From: Hellea sp. | GTDB taxonomy: Bacteria > Pseudomonadota > Alphaproteobacteria > Caulobacterales > Maricaulaceae | Direction: 5' to 3' | DNA: 35,351 nucleotides | Assembly: GCA_020629545.1 (NCBI GenBank) | Contig: JAHDDC010000031.1 | Location: forward strand, 1 to 35,351 | Shown here: piece after piece, positions 1 through 7,250 of the stretch | How positions within the stretch are numbered: the stretch's first letter is position 1 | Layout of the letters: every line of letters starts with the position of its first letter | The notes under the pieces: model-generated | The model's input: only the letters and a program-made list of their open reading frames with translations | Told to the model about the DNA's origin: nothing | Databases searched by the model: none | Program-made: the position numbers and the translations under genes

Positions 1-53
1 ACTCTCGACCTCATCATTACCAATGATGCGCTCTACCACTGAGCTACCGCGGC
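1..53 (-). tRNA. tRNA-Thr (anticodon GGU), 3' part outside the window
   Basis: Read on the minus strand from base 53, the sequence folds as a tRNA. It has a 7-nt acceptor strand GCCGCGG, then TA, a D arm GCTC-AGTGGTA-GAGC, an anticodon stem CATCA/TGATG and a 7-nt loop TTGGTAA. The anticodon is GGT (plus-strand bases 19-21), which reads threonine ACC/ACU codons. A five-base variable loop and the first strand of the T stem (GAGAG) follow, and the window edge then cuts the gene. The second half of the T arm and the acceptor 3' strand cannot be checked. Nothing suggests an integrated element at this tRNA, because its 3' end lies outside. Confidence 0.93.
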
Positions 54-195
54 TTTTCAATGACTTAGCTATACTCTAGCTAAACATATGTAACCCAATG
101 AGCATAAATGCGAATTTCAGCCACCAGGCGCGGCGGTCAATACACCTAATTGTATTTTTAGTGCAATAAAAATCCTTCAAAATACCTATAAAATA

Positions 196-1512
196 CTATT
201 TTGTGTATTGGGTGACAATGTTCTCCAGATATTCTTGGCGGCCCGAAATGGGTTCCGGAGAAACGTTTTTCTCCAAGGCGGCTGAGGCCATACTATCAAG
301 ATCTGTTTGACCTGATAGCATTTTGGCCGCCAGCCCGGTTTTCCACCCTGAATAACGCCGCGAAACGAACTCCGAGAGTTTTTCCGACTCGATTAAGTCC
401 GCCGCATTCATCAATGCTCTTGCGAGCAAATCCATACCGCCAATATGCGCAAAAAATAAATCTTCCGCTGTATTGGATTGCCTGCGGACTTTCGCGTCAA
501 AATTTGCCCCTCCATTCGTAAAGCCGCCGCCTTTGAGGATATAGTAGAGCGCCATCGTGTTTTCTCGAAGATCGTTGGGAAATTGATCAGTATCCCAACC
601 ATTCTGAGGATCACCGCGGTTAAAGTCGATAGATCCAAATATGCCAAAAGCATTGGCCATTTCGACCTCATGTTCAAAATTATGTCCGGCCAGAGTTGCG
701 TGATTGGGCTCAATATTGACCCCGACTTCCTTTTCCAGGCCATAAGTTTTAAGAAAGCCGTAAACAGTTGCAACGTCTCGGTCATATTGATGTTTTGTGG
801 GTTCATGAGGCTTGGGTTCAATCCAAATATCACCTTTGAAGCCAATTTTGTGTTTATGTTCTACCACCATAGAAACAAACCGTCCTAGCTGTTCCATCTC
901 CTGACCGACATTAGTATTAAGAATAGTGTCATAGCCTTCACGACCGCCCCAAAGCACGTAACCAGCCCCGCCCAGTCGATGTGTGGCTTCGAGGCAGTGT
1001 TTGACTTGTAATGCGCAAAACTCGACCACATCCGGATTGGGGTTTGTGGAAGCTCCGGCCATATAGCGAGGGTGCGAGAACATATTGGCGGTGCCCCAAA
1101 GCAGGTTCGTTTTTGAATTCGCCATTTTGGATTCTATTTTGTCGACAATCGCCGCAAAATTCTCCACGTGCTCTTTTGGTGTATTGGCTGCCGCCATCAC
1201 ATCGGTGTCGTGAAAACAGAAAAACGGTTGGCCTAAACGATCAAAAAAGTCGAAAGCCGCATCTAGCTTGGCCTCAGCTGCTAGCTGATCGTTCAGCGGA
1301 CCGTGCCATGGACGATCAAAGGTTCCGGCCCCAAAAATGTCAAAGCCGTCCCAGCAGAAGTTATGCCAGTAACATACGGCCACACGGAGGTGGTCCTCTA
1401 TGGATTTCCCCATGATCTTTTTCTTGGCGTCATAATATTTAAATGCCAGAGGGTTATCGCTCTCCGGGCCTTCATATTGTATTGGATCAATGTGATCAAA
1501 ATATCCGCTCAT
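196..1512 (-). CDS. xylA: Xylose isomerase
   Basis: Cytoplasmic metal-dependent isomerase converting D-xylose to D-xylulose. At 438 aa it matches the long (class II, E. coli-like) form. Family motifs are intact: FHDTDV with H101 and D104 (same numbering as E. coli), the signature IEPKPHEP, the metal ligands in VNIEPNHA (Glu, His) and DFNRGDPQNGWDTDQFP (Asp x3), and the late Asp in NFDAKVRR. The ATG at 1512 overlaps the stop of the upstream kinase gene as ATGA (1509-1512), so the two are translationally coupled in one minus-strand operon, kinase first. The stop is TAG at 196-198. The 142 bp between this stop and the tRNA hold no clear terminator; only a weak A/T-rich inverted repeat is visible near 150-175. 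Identity is essentially certain. Confidence 0.98.
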   Translation of the reverse strand: MSGYFDHIDPIQYEGPESDNPLAFKYYDAKKKIMGKSIEDHLRVAVCYWHNFCWDGFDIFGAGTFDRPWHGPLNDQLAAEAKLDAAFDFFDRLGQPFFCFHDTDVMAAANTPKEHVENFAAIVDKIESKMANSKTNLLWGTANMFSHPRYMAGASTNPNPDVVEFCALQVKHCLEATHRLGGAGYVLWGGREGYDTILNTNVGQEMEQLGRFVSMVVEHKHKIGFKGDIWIEPKPHEPTKHQYDRDVATVYGFLKTYGLEKEVGVNIEPNHATLAGHNFEHEVEMANAFGIFGSIDFNRGDPQNGWDTDQFPNDLRENTMALYYILKGGGFTNGGANFDAKVRRQSNTAEDLFFAHIGGMDLLARALMNAADLIESEKLSEFVSRRYSGWKTGLAAKMLSGQTDLDSMASAALEKNVSPEPISGRQEYLENIVTQYTK

Positions 1513-2957
1513 GATGTGAGTTCCTTCGTATTCGCATAAAGTTTTTGGAAGAGGGGGCGACGGGCCGCATAGATGTCTTGCATTTGCCTGTCGGGTTCTA
1601 TGGTGAGCCTTATATCAGGGGGACGGCAAACATCGGCAACAGACGCTTCAGAAACACATAGTCTCGCCAAACGTGCTGCGCCGAAGGCAGGGCCCACAGC
1701 TGCGCCGCTGCGGTAATGAAGTGGAATGCCAAATGCAGATGCAAGTATCTTGCCCCAATAGTTTGAGCGAGCGCCCCCGCCGATGACAGATAATGCCTTA
1801 ATATCTGCACCTGCTGATTTGAGGGCATCGAGCCCATCTGCGAGAGCAAAAGCAACGCCTTCGAGAGCAGCTTGAGCTAATGTGTTTTTATTGTCTTCAT
1901 GGGTTAGGCCAAAGAAAGCGCCTTTGGCTTGCGGATTATTATGTGGTGTCCGTTCTCCCGATAAATATGGCAGAAAGAAAACACTGTCTCCGGGCTGGTT
2001 CATTTCTTCGGCGGCCGCATAAATATCTGCAGGTTGGGCAAATCCCGCAATTTTGGCGACAAAATCGACGGCACTGGCTGCGGAAAGGATGACACTCATT
2101 TGGTGCCACAAGTCGGGCAGGGCGTGACAGAAAGTGTGGACAGCACTTTTCGGGTTAGGGCGATAATAGTTGTCGGCCAAGAATATCACACCGGACGTGC
2201 CCAAAGATAAGAAACCATCTCCGTGCGATACGGTTCCACATCCTACCGCACCGGCTGCGTTATCGCCGCCGCCGCCGGCGACAGCAACCTGAGGAACGCC
2301 CCATAAGGTTGCTATATCCGGCAGGAGATTACCCGTGGCCTCACTCCCCTCAAAAAGCTCAGGCATATGTGAGCGGTTCAAGCCTGTTAGAGACAGCACG
2401 TCATCTGACCAGTCTCTCTTGGCCACATTCATCCAAAGTGTCCCGGCGCTATCTGACATGTCGGACGCATAGGTTCCGGTCATCAAGAGACGAACATAAT
2501 CTTTTGGAAGTAATATCTTTTGCGTGCTTTCAAATAGATCTGGTTCATTTAAGCGCATCCAAACTAACTTAGGCGCTGTAAATCCCGGCATGGCGAGATT
2601 CCCGGTAATATCGGACAGAGAGGGCAAATCTCTCATCAGATCGTGGCATTGCTCGCCACTGCGCCCATCATTCCAGAGAATAGCTGGTCTCACGACCTGA
2701 TCATTTTCGTCAATGCAGGTGGCGCCGTGCATTTGCCCTGAGAGCCCGATCGCTTGGACGCCAGAGCGTTTATGTGGGTCAAGCGCCGTTACGGCTTTGC
2801 AAGTGGCGTTCCACCAATCCGCAGGGTTTTGTTCGGACCATAATGGTTTTGGTCGGTTGACTGTCAAAGGTACTGTCGCTTGGTCGGCAATAACCTGGTC
2901 CTCATCGACCAGAACAGCCTTGACGCCTGAAGTTCCGATATCAATGCCGAGAAACAC
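1509..2957 (-). CDS. xylB: Xylulokinase (FGGY family)
   Basis: ATP-dependent kinase that phosphorylates D-xylulose to xylulose 5-phosphate for the pentose-phosphate pathway. The 482 aa length is that of E. coli XylB. The N-terminal phosphate-binding motif FLGIDIGTSGVKAV, the substrate motif GLSGQMHG, the Asp in GGGGDNAAGAVG (the catalytic-base region of the FGGY fold) and the C-terminal GGGARSNYWGK segment are all present. The start is GTG at 2957-2955, chosen because it begins the beta-strand of the first ATPase motif and is preceded by AAGGGG about 10 nt upstream. It is the first gene of the kinase-isomerase operon, divergent from a LacI regulator. A palindromic operator at 3007-3020 lies in the shared upstream region, so repression relieved by xylose is likely (inference). 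Confidence 0.97.
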   Translation of the reverse strand: MFLGIDIGTSGVKAVLVDEDQVIADQATVPLTVNRPKPLWSEQNPADWWNATCKAVTALDPHKRSGVQAIGLSGQMHGATCIDENDQVVRPAILWNDGRSGEQCHDLMRDLPSLSDITGNLAMPGFTAPKLVWMRLNEPDLFESTQKILLPKDYVRLLMTGTYASDMSDSAGTLWMNVAKRDWSDDVLSLTGLNRSHMPELFEGSEATGNLLPDIATLWGVPQVAVAGGGGDNAAGAVGCGTVSHGDGFLSLGTSGVIFLADNYYRPNPKSAVHTFCHALPDLWHQMSVILSAASAVDFVAKIAGFAQPADIYAAAEEMNQPGDSVFFLPYLSGERTPHNNPQAKGAFFGLTHEDNKNTLAQAALEGVAFALADGLDALKSAGADIKALSVIGGGARSNYWGKILASAFGIPLHYRSGAAVGPAFGAARLARLCVSEASVADVCRPPDIRLTIEPDRQMQDIYAARRPLFQKLYANTKELTS

Positions 2958-3006
2958 GCTTGTTGAACCCCTTTTTGTGTCTTTGTTTAATTTAGCTAAG
3001 CAATAA

Positions 3007-3020
3007 TGACAACCTTGTCA
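3007..3020. promoter_or_regulatory. LacI-type operator-like palindrome, site A (xylB/lacI)
   Basis: TGACAACCTTGTCA: the outer six bases of each arm (TGACAA/TTGTCA) are perfectly symmetric. It matches the motif found at six other sites in this window. It lies between the divergent xylB and LacI genes. On the minus strand it contains TTGACA (3021-3016), usable as a -35 box for xylB. On the plus strand TTGTCA lies 16 bp before TAATCA (3037-3042), a weak -10. Binding by either local LacI protein is inference. Confidence 0.7.
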
Positions 3021-3049
3021 AATTTGATGGGCTGTGTAATCATATTCTC

Positions 3050-4042
3050 ATGACCACTATTATAGATGTAGCTAAACGGGCAGGCGTTTCCTTCAAAACA
3101 GTGTCTCGGGTCTTTAGCGGGGAGCAAGGGGTTCGGCCGGCAACGAAGGAAAAAGTCCTGAAAGCTGCGCGAGAGCTTGACTATAAAGTCAATACATCGG
3201 CGCGAAGCCTTAGATCTAAACGGCAACATCTCGTGGCGCTGCTTGTCAATAATCCGAGTCGAAACTATAGCGATGATGTGCAGTTTGGCGCCATGATTGG
3301 ATGCCAAAATGCCGGATTTAATTTGATAGTTGAAAACCCGTTTGACGAAGAATCGCTCGCACGTCTTGGGAATCAAAGTGGAATTCTTGGTGTTGTTCTG
3401 ACCCCGCCGCAATCTGATGATGTTGCGTTAATCAAAAAATTACAAGCGGCTGAAATTCCGTTTGTACGGGTTGGGACTGAGATGGATATTGATAACAGTA
3501 TCAGGATCGGGATTGATGATAGACAAGCAGCCTTTGATCTCACTCAGCATCTCATTGGTTTAGGGCATAGATCCGTTGCGTTTATCAACGGCCCCCCAAC
3601 GCTTTCGATCTGTCAAAGGCGAAAGCAAGGCTATTTTGACGCCTTGGATGCAGCTAATATTCCAATTGATCGTAAGCTAGTGGCCTCAGGTGATTTTACT
3701 TATGCGTCGGGTAGGGTTCATGCTGAGACGTTGTTAAATAGTGCGAGGCGCCCAACAGCTATATTCGCATCAAATGATGAGATGGCAGCCGGGTGCCTGG
3801 CAGCGGCTTATAAGCTAAATATCAGAGTGCCAGATCAGCTTTCAGTTGTCGGGTTTGATGATTCTCCGATTGCTAGAGTTGTCTATCCGAGCCTCACCAC
3901 GATCCATCAGTCGACCCGAGAGATGGCGCAGCGAGCCGTCGAAATACTAGATCATTTGAATAAAGCAGATGAGGGAAACATCGAACCCGTCGTTTTACCT
4001 CACCGCCTTATATTTAGAGAATCCTCTCAAAAAGCTCCGTGA
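3050..4042 (+). CDS. LacI-family transcriptional regulator (likely xylose-responsive)
   Basis: DNA-binding repressor of 330 aa. Residues 1-50 form the LacI helix-turn-helix and hinge (IIDVAKRAGVSFKTVSRVF, then SARSLRSKR). The rest is a periplasmic-binding-protein-like effector domain with the usual landmarks (QLSVVGFDDSPIA, then PSLTTIHQS). It is divergent from xylBA and upstream of the symporter gene, so a role as the xylose regulator is the natural inference, but the effector cannot be read from sequence. The ATG at 3050 begins the canonical HTH. No Shine-Dalgarno precedes it, and a weak -10 ends about 8 bp before the ATG, so the transcript may be leaderless. An operator-like palindrome at 3007-3020 suggests autoregulation. 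Confidence 0.92.
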   Translation: MTTIIDVAKRAGVSFKTVSRVFSGEQGVRPATKEKVLKAARELDYKVNTSARSLRSKRQHLVALLVNNPSRNYSDDVQFGAMIGCQNAGFNLIVENPFDEESLARLGNQSGILGVVLTPPQSDDVALIKKLQAAEIPFVRVGTEMDIDNSIRIGIDDRQAAFDLTQHLIGLGHRSVAFINGPPTLSICQRRKQGYFDALDAANIPIDRKLVASGDFTYASGRVHAETLLNSARRPTAIFASNDEMAAGCLAAAYKLNIRVPDQLSVVGFDDSPIARVVYPSLTTIHQSTREMAQRAVEILDHLNKADEGNIEPVVLPHRLIFRESSQKAP

Positions 4043-4071
4043 CTTTGATTTGAGATTTCGATTTTACGAGA

Positions 4072-4087
4072 TTGACAACGTTATCAA
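4072..4087 (+). promoter_or_regulatory. LacI-type operator-like palindrome, site B (symporter)
   Basis: TTGACAACGTTATCAA is symmetric about a central CG except for one base pair (C/A at the sixth position from the centre). It lies 70 bp before the ATG of the sodium/sugar symporter. Its left arm is also a perfect -35 hexamer (TTGACA), but no good -10 lies at 16-18 bp. The site fits the window-wide consensus closely. Regulation of the symporter by a LacI protein is inference. Confidence 0.75.
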
Positions 4088-4097
4088 TTTTAATTTA

Positions 4098-4135
4098 TCG
4101 GTACTCGCATAGTACTAATAACTACTAAGTACCGA
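4098..4135 (+). repeat. Inverted repeat in the symporter 5' leader
   Basis: TCGGTACT (4098-4105) and AGTACCGA (4128-4135) form a perfect 8-bp inverted repeat with a 22-nt loop, ending 21 bp before the symporter ATG. No poly-T follows, so it is not an intrinsic terminator. It could be an RNA hairpin in the leader or a second protein-binding site; nothing distinguishes these. Confidence 0.45.
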
Positions 4136-4156
4136 CGTTTGCGGTAAGGGGAAAAC

Positions 4157-5749
4157 ATGTTACTCAATACTTTGGATATGGCCGTCGTAGCCATTTACGC
4201 GATAGCGTTATTTGCGATCGCGCAATATGTTTCGCGAGTTCCAAAAGGGACTGTGAAAAATACAGAAGATTATTTCTTGGCCGGGAAGTCACTACCATGG
4301 TGGGCGATCGGAGCATCTTTGATTGCCGCGAACATTTCGGCAGAGCAAATTATAGGTATGTCCGGTGAAGGATATAGAATTGGCCTCGCGATCGCCGCAT
4401 ATGAATGGCAAGCTGCGATCGTTCTGATCCTTGTGGCTAAGTTCTTTTTGCCAATTTTCCTGAAACGAGAAATATATACCATGCCACAATTCCTGGACCA
4501 AAGATTTGGCTCTGGGGTCAAAACAACCATGTCCGTCTATTGGATTGCACTTTACACCTTGGTCAATTTGACAACAGTTCTGTGGTTGGGCGGAATTGCG
4601 GTCAATACGTTAACAGGTATCAATATTGTACTCGCTATGGCACTTATGGGGGCTTTCGCGATTGCTTATTCGATTTTCGGCGGTCTTAAAGCCGTAGCCC
4701 TGACCGACATTATTCAGGTGGTTATCCTAATCGTTGGTGGTATTTTTATTGCCGTTCTCACATTGCAAATTATCGGCGGTGGCAGTTTCTTTGATGGGTT
4801 TACGCGTCTTCACACCGAATTGCCCGAGAAATTCGATATGATTTTCGAACCTGGTCAATTTGGATATGATACCCTCCCTGGAATATGGACTCTATTGGGC
4901 GGACTATGGATCCTGCATTTAAATTACTGGGGTTTCAACCAGTACATTATTCAACGCGCATTAGGCGCTAAGGATTTGCCTGAAGCGCAGAAAGGTCTCG
5001 TATTTGCGGCGGCGTTGAAGTTGATCATGCCTCTTATTATTGTCTTGCCTGGTATAGCCGCTGTAATGCTTGCGTCACCAGAAATTGGCGCGTTAGACAA
5101 AGTGGCTCTGGATGCAAAGACTGACTCAGCATATCCATCTGTCATGGGGCTGATGCCGCAAGGGTTAAGAGGATTGATTTTCGCGGCCTTAATTGCGGCG
5201 ATTGTTTCGTCGCTAGCGTCAATGGTGAATTCGATTTCAACCATCTTTACAATGGATATCTATAAATCCATGGTGAAACCAGGGGAAACCGAGTCCCATT
5301 ATGTTGGTGTTGGTCGTCTTGTCGCTGTTATCGCTATGATAATTGCTGTGGCGGCGGCTAAACCATTCTTGGGTGGTTTTGATAGCGCATTCCAGACAGT
5401 ACAAGAGTACACAGGGTTCATTGCCCCGGGCGTAGTCGCAGTATTTTTACTGGGAATGTTTTTCAAACGAGCCAATGAGTTTGGCGCTTTCACGGCGTTA
5501 TTTGTGTCCGTGGCGGCATCGATTTTACTTAAAGTATTCGCTCCGGATTTGAGTTTTGTGAACAGAATTTGGGTGATATTCTTGCTCTGTATGGTGCTCG
5601 CTTTGATCGTGTCGGCGTTTACCTCCGCGCCGCGTGAAGATCAGTTGCTTCGTCAGGGTGATGTTAATTTTGCCACAAAAACAAGCTTTAACATTTGGTC
5701 GATTCTCATCGCATTGGTCTTGATAGGGCTTTACTGGTATTATTGGTAA
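4157..5749 (+). CDS. Sodium:sugar symporter (SSS/SGLT family)
   Basis: Inner-membrane Na+-coupled sugar transporter of 530 aa with about 14 hydrophobic segments. SGLT-type landmarks are clear: FLAGKSLPWWAIGASLIAAN, the following ISAEQIIGMSGEGY, NLTTVLWLGG, and LNYWGFNQYIIQRALGAK. These are characteristic of vSGLT-like galactose/glucose/xylose symporters rather than the proline or pantothenate branches. The ATG at 4157 is preceded by AAGGGG at good spacing. The gene stands alone downstream of the LacI gene, with its own operator-like site (4072-4087) and leader hairpin, and is closed by a terminator at 5776-5806. Context with xylA and xylB points to xylose as substrate; this is inference, since family members accept several sugars. 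Confidence 0.93.
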   Translation: MLLNTLDMAVVAIYAIALFAIAQYVSRVPKGTVKNTEDYFLAGKSLPWWAIGASLIAANISAEQIIGMSGEGYRIGLAIAAYEWQAAIVLILVAKFFLPIFLKREIYTMPQFLDQRFGSGVKTTMSVYWIALYTLVNLTTVLWLGGIAVNTLTGINIVLAMALMGAFAIAYSIFGGLKAVALTDIIQVVILIVGGIFIAVLTLQIIGGGSFFDGFTRLHTELPEKFDMIFEPGQFGYDTLPGIWTLLGGLWILHLNYWGFNQYIIQRALGAKDLPEAQKGLVFAAALKLIMPLIIVLPGIAAVMLASPEIGALDKVALDAKTDSAYPSVMGLMPQGLRGLIFAALIAAIVSSLASMVNSISTIFTMDIYKSMVKPGETESHYVGVGRLVAVIAMIIAVAAAKPFLGGFDSAFQTVQEYTGFIAPGVVAVFLLGMFFKRANEFGAFTALFVSVAASILLKVFAPDLSFVNRIWVIFLLCMVLALIVSAFTSAPREDQLLRQGDVNFATKTSFNIWSILIALVLIGLYWYYW

Positions 5750-5775
5750 TCTGAGAAACAAAAAAGATAACAAAT

Positions 5776-5806
5776 AAAAAGCCGGGTTCTTAAGACCCGG
5801 CTTTTT
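5776..5806. terminator. Bidirectional intrinsic terminator
   Basis: Hairpin GCCGGGT (5781-5787), loop TCTTAAG, ACCCGGC (5795-5801), flanked by AAAAA (5776-5780) and TTTTT (5802-5806). A U-tract therefore follows the stem in both directions. It lies between the convergent symporter gene (ends 5749) and the secreted beta-sandwich protein gene (ends 5827) and can serve both. Confidence 0.9.
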
Positions 5807-5826
5807 CATTTTAGATTATCAATATT

Positions 5827-6372
5827 CTATGGCGATGACGGGCCCATATTATTGACGAAAACAGGGCCAAATTCCACGGTCTGTTTATGTTTTGCCAATT
5901 GATACTCTGCCTTCATTCGGCCTTCATGAAATTTTGCATCAGCGACGCCTTCAAGCGTATAAAGCTTCCAGTCGTCTTCAAGCAAAATATTTTCACTGAT
6001 GACATAATCATATGGTTCCTCGTTACGACCAACAAATACCACAATCTCGGCATTGTCCTGGCTTTTTGGAGCTTTTGCCGTGCGTGCCCAGAACGAAATT
6101 GAGACTTTTTCACCTTTGTTCACGCCGTCTCTCAGATCAAACCATAAGGCGGTATCCCATGGGTTGTCTTTGCGTTTTTTAATGCGGGCGCTGATCGCTT
6201 GACCGGATGGATTGTCAGCCTCAACCACAGACATTTTCTTGTCATTGCCTCTGTGTTCCCATTCGATGGCATTAGGATTGTGCAAAAGCTCCATTGATTG
6301 AGCGTTTGCTGTTGAAACTGCAAATGTTGAAACTAAAAGGGATGACCCTAGTGTAAAAATCAGTTTTTTCAT
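5827..6372 (-). CDS. Secreted carbohydrate-binding-like beta-sandwich protein
   Basis: 181-aa protein with a Sec signal peptide (basic MKK, hydrophobic core, cleavage near ANA-QS around residue 25). The mature part, about 155 aa, has the pattern of a galactose-binding-like jelly roll of the CBM4/9 kind: SGQAISARIKK, KGEKVSISFWARTAK, and WKLYTLEGV. It has no catalytic domain. It probably binds a polysaccharide or oligosaccharide in the periplasm or at the outer membrane. A perfect AAGGAGG Shine-Dalgarno precedes the ATG, so this gene may be translated more strongly than the TPR gene 16 nt upstream in the same operon. The CBM family is assigned by pattern only, and ligand specificity is unknown. 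Confidence 0.7.
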   Translation of the reverse strand: MKKLIFTLGSSLLVSTFAVSTANAQSMELLHNPNAIEWEHRGNDKKMSVVEADNPSGQAISARIKKRKDNPWDTALWFDLRDGVNKGEKVSISFWARTAKAPKSQDNAEIVVFVGRNEEPYDYVISENILLEDDWKLYTLEGVADAKFHEGRMKAEYQLAKHKQTVEFGPVFVNNMGPSSP

Positions 6373-6388
6373 GAAACCTCCTTGAAAT

Positions 6389-7150
6389 TTATTGATTAGA
6401 TAATTTGTCCGTTATGCCTTTGGCCAACGTGCGAGCAGAACTGAGAATATCATCATACTCTTCACACATTTTAGCCTTGCATTTGGTTCTAAGTTTTTCG
6501 AGCGCTTCTAATTGATCAGCAGCCTTGTCGAAATCATTTTCAAGAACATAAAGTAGGCCTAGGCGCATCCTCGCATCGTAATTACTTTTGTCGAAATTCA
6601 CTGACGACTTTAATGACTTTTTGGCTTCATCATATTTTCCAAGTTTTATCTCAGATAAACCGGACATATATTTTGTGAATGCAAAGTCTTCTTGCGTCAC
6701 TTCTCCGTCATTTAAAATAAAACGGCCTTTAGATCTCTTGGATTTAAAGTTCCCGGTCATACCTAAATCCGGAGTTGCAACCGCACTCGCTGATGGGGGA
6801 GGCCCCCCGCCAGGGCCGCCAGATCCTAAACCGCCGACTCCTGCTTGGCCTTGAGCTTGAGCGCGGTCAAACGAAATATCTGCCGCGATTGCTGAGTTTT
6901 CTAAATTGCTTTTTGCGCGTTTTAATGACTTAAATTCCTGCTCAAACTCGATTTCCGCTTTTTCGAAGTCGCCATTTCTGAAGGCTTCCAGACCTTCATG
7001 TTTATCCGATATCGTAGTTCCTCTAACAATGATTTCGTCAATTTGCGTATCCTCCCCTTGATCAGAGGATTGGGCAAAACAAACCGTTGTCACAGCTAAA
7101 GAAAGAGCCATGGTCGAAATTAGCTTTAGTGATTTGTTATAGGCTTTCAT
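6389..7150 (-). CDS. Secreted TPR protein with TonB-box-like N-terminus
   Basis: 253 aa. Residues 1-26 are a Sec signal peptide ending CFA-Q. The mature N-terminus is acidic and carries DEIIVRG (residues 38-44), closely resembling the DEIVVTG motif of the TonB-dependent receptor encoded at 22750-25881. Next come a first TPR-like helix pair (about 48-85), a Gly/Pro/Ala-rich linker (about 105-125, with GLGSGGPGGGPPPSAS), and two to three further TPR-like helices (about 150-225: YMSGLSEIKLGKYDEAKKSL, ARMRLGLLYVLENDFDKAAD). It is the first gene of a two-gene operon with the beta-sandwich protein, with an operator-like palindrome 68 bp upstream. I do not recognise a named family. A periplasmic partner of a receptor or TonB system is inference. 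Confidence 0.75.
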   Translation of the reverse strand: MKAYNKSLKLISTMALSLAVTTVCFAQSSDQGEDTQIDEIIVRGTTISDKHEGLEAFRNGDFEKAEIEFEQEFKSLKRAKSNLENSAIAADISFDRAQAQGQAGVGGLGSGGPGGGPPPSASAVATPDLGMTGNFKSKRSKGRFILNDGEVTQEDFAFTKYMSGLSEIKLGKYDEAKKSLKSSVNFDKSNYDARMRLGLLYVLENDFDKAADQLEALEKLRTKCKAKMCEEYDDILSSARTLAKGITDKLSNQ

Positions 7151-7217
7151 AATTACGAGTTCTTCTTAGAAAAATAAAACTGACTGCAAGCTGAATACGG
7201 GGTAAAATTACGGAAAA

Positions 7218-7231
7218 TGACAGCGGTGTCA
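7218..7231 (-). promoter_or_regulatory. LacI-type operator-like palindrome, site C (TPR operon)
   Basis: TGACAGCGGTGTCA has five symmetric bases in each arm (TGACA/TGTCA). On the minus strand its edge supplies a perfect -35 (TTGACA, 7232-7227), followed after 16 bp by TAATTT, a moderate -10, pointing toward the TPR gene at 7150. An operator covering the -35 box and spacer is the classic position for repression. Confidence 0.7.
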
Positions 7232-7250
7232 ATTGCTAGGAGCTGTCAGT

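Noticed and set aside
54..195. Integration site or mobile element at the tRNA-Thr gene
   Set aside because: No integrase gene or direct repeat of the tRNA end is visible, and the tRNA 3' end, where integration would occur, is outside the window.
4072..4100. Operator-like sites explained simply as -35 boxes (TTGACA)
   Set aside because: TTGACA alone does not explain the symmetric right arms (TTATCAA, GTGTCAA, TTGTCA) or the shared central positions. Several sites lack a -10 at the proper spacing.
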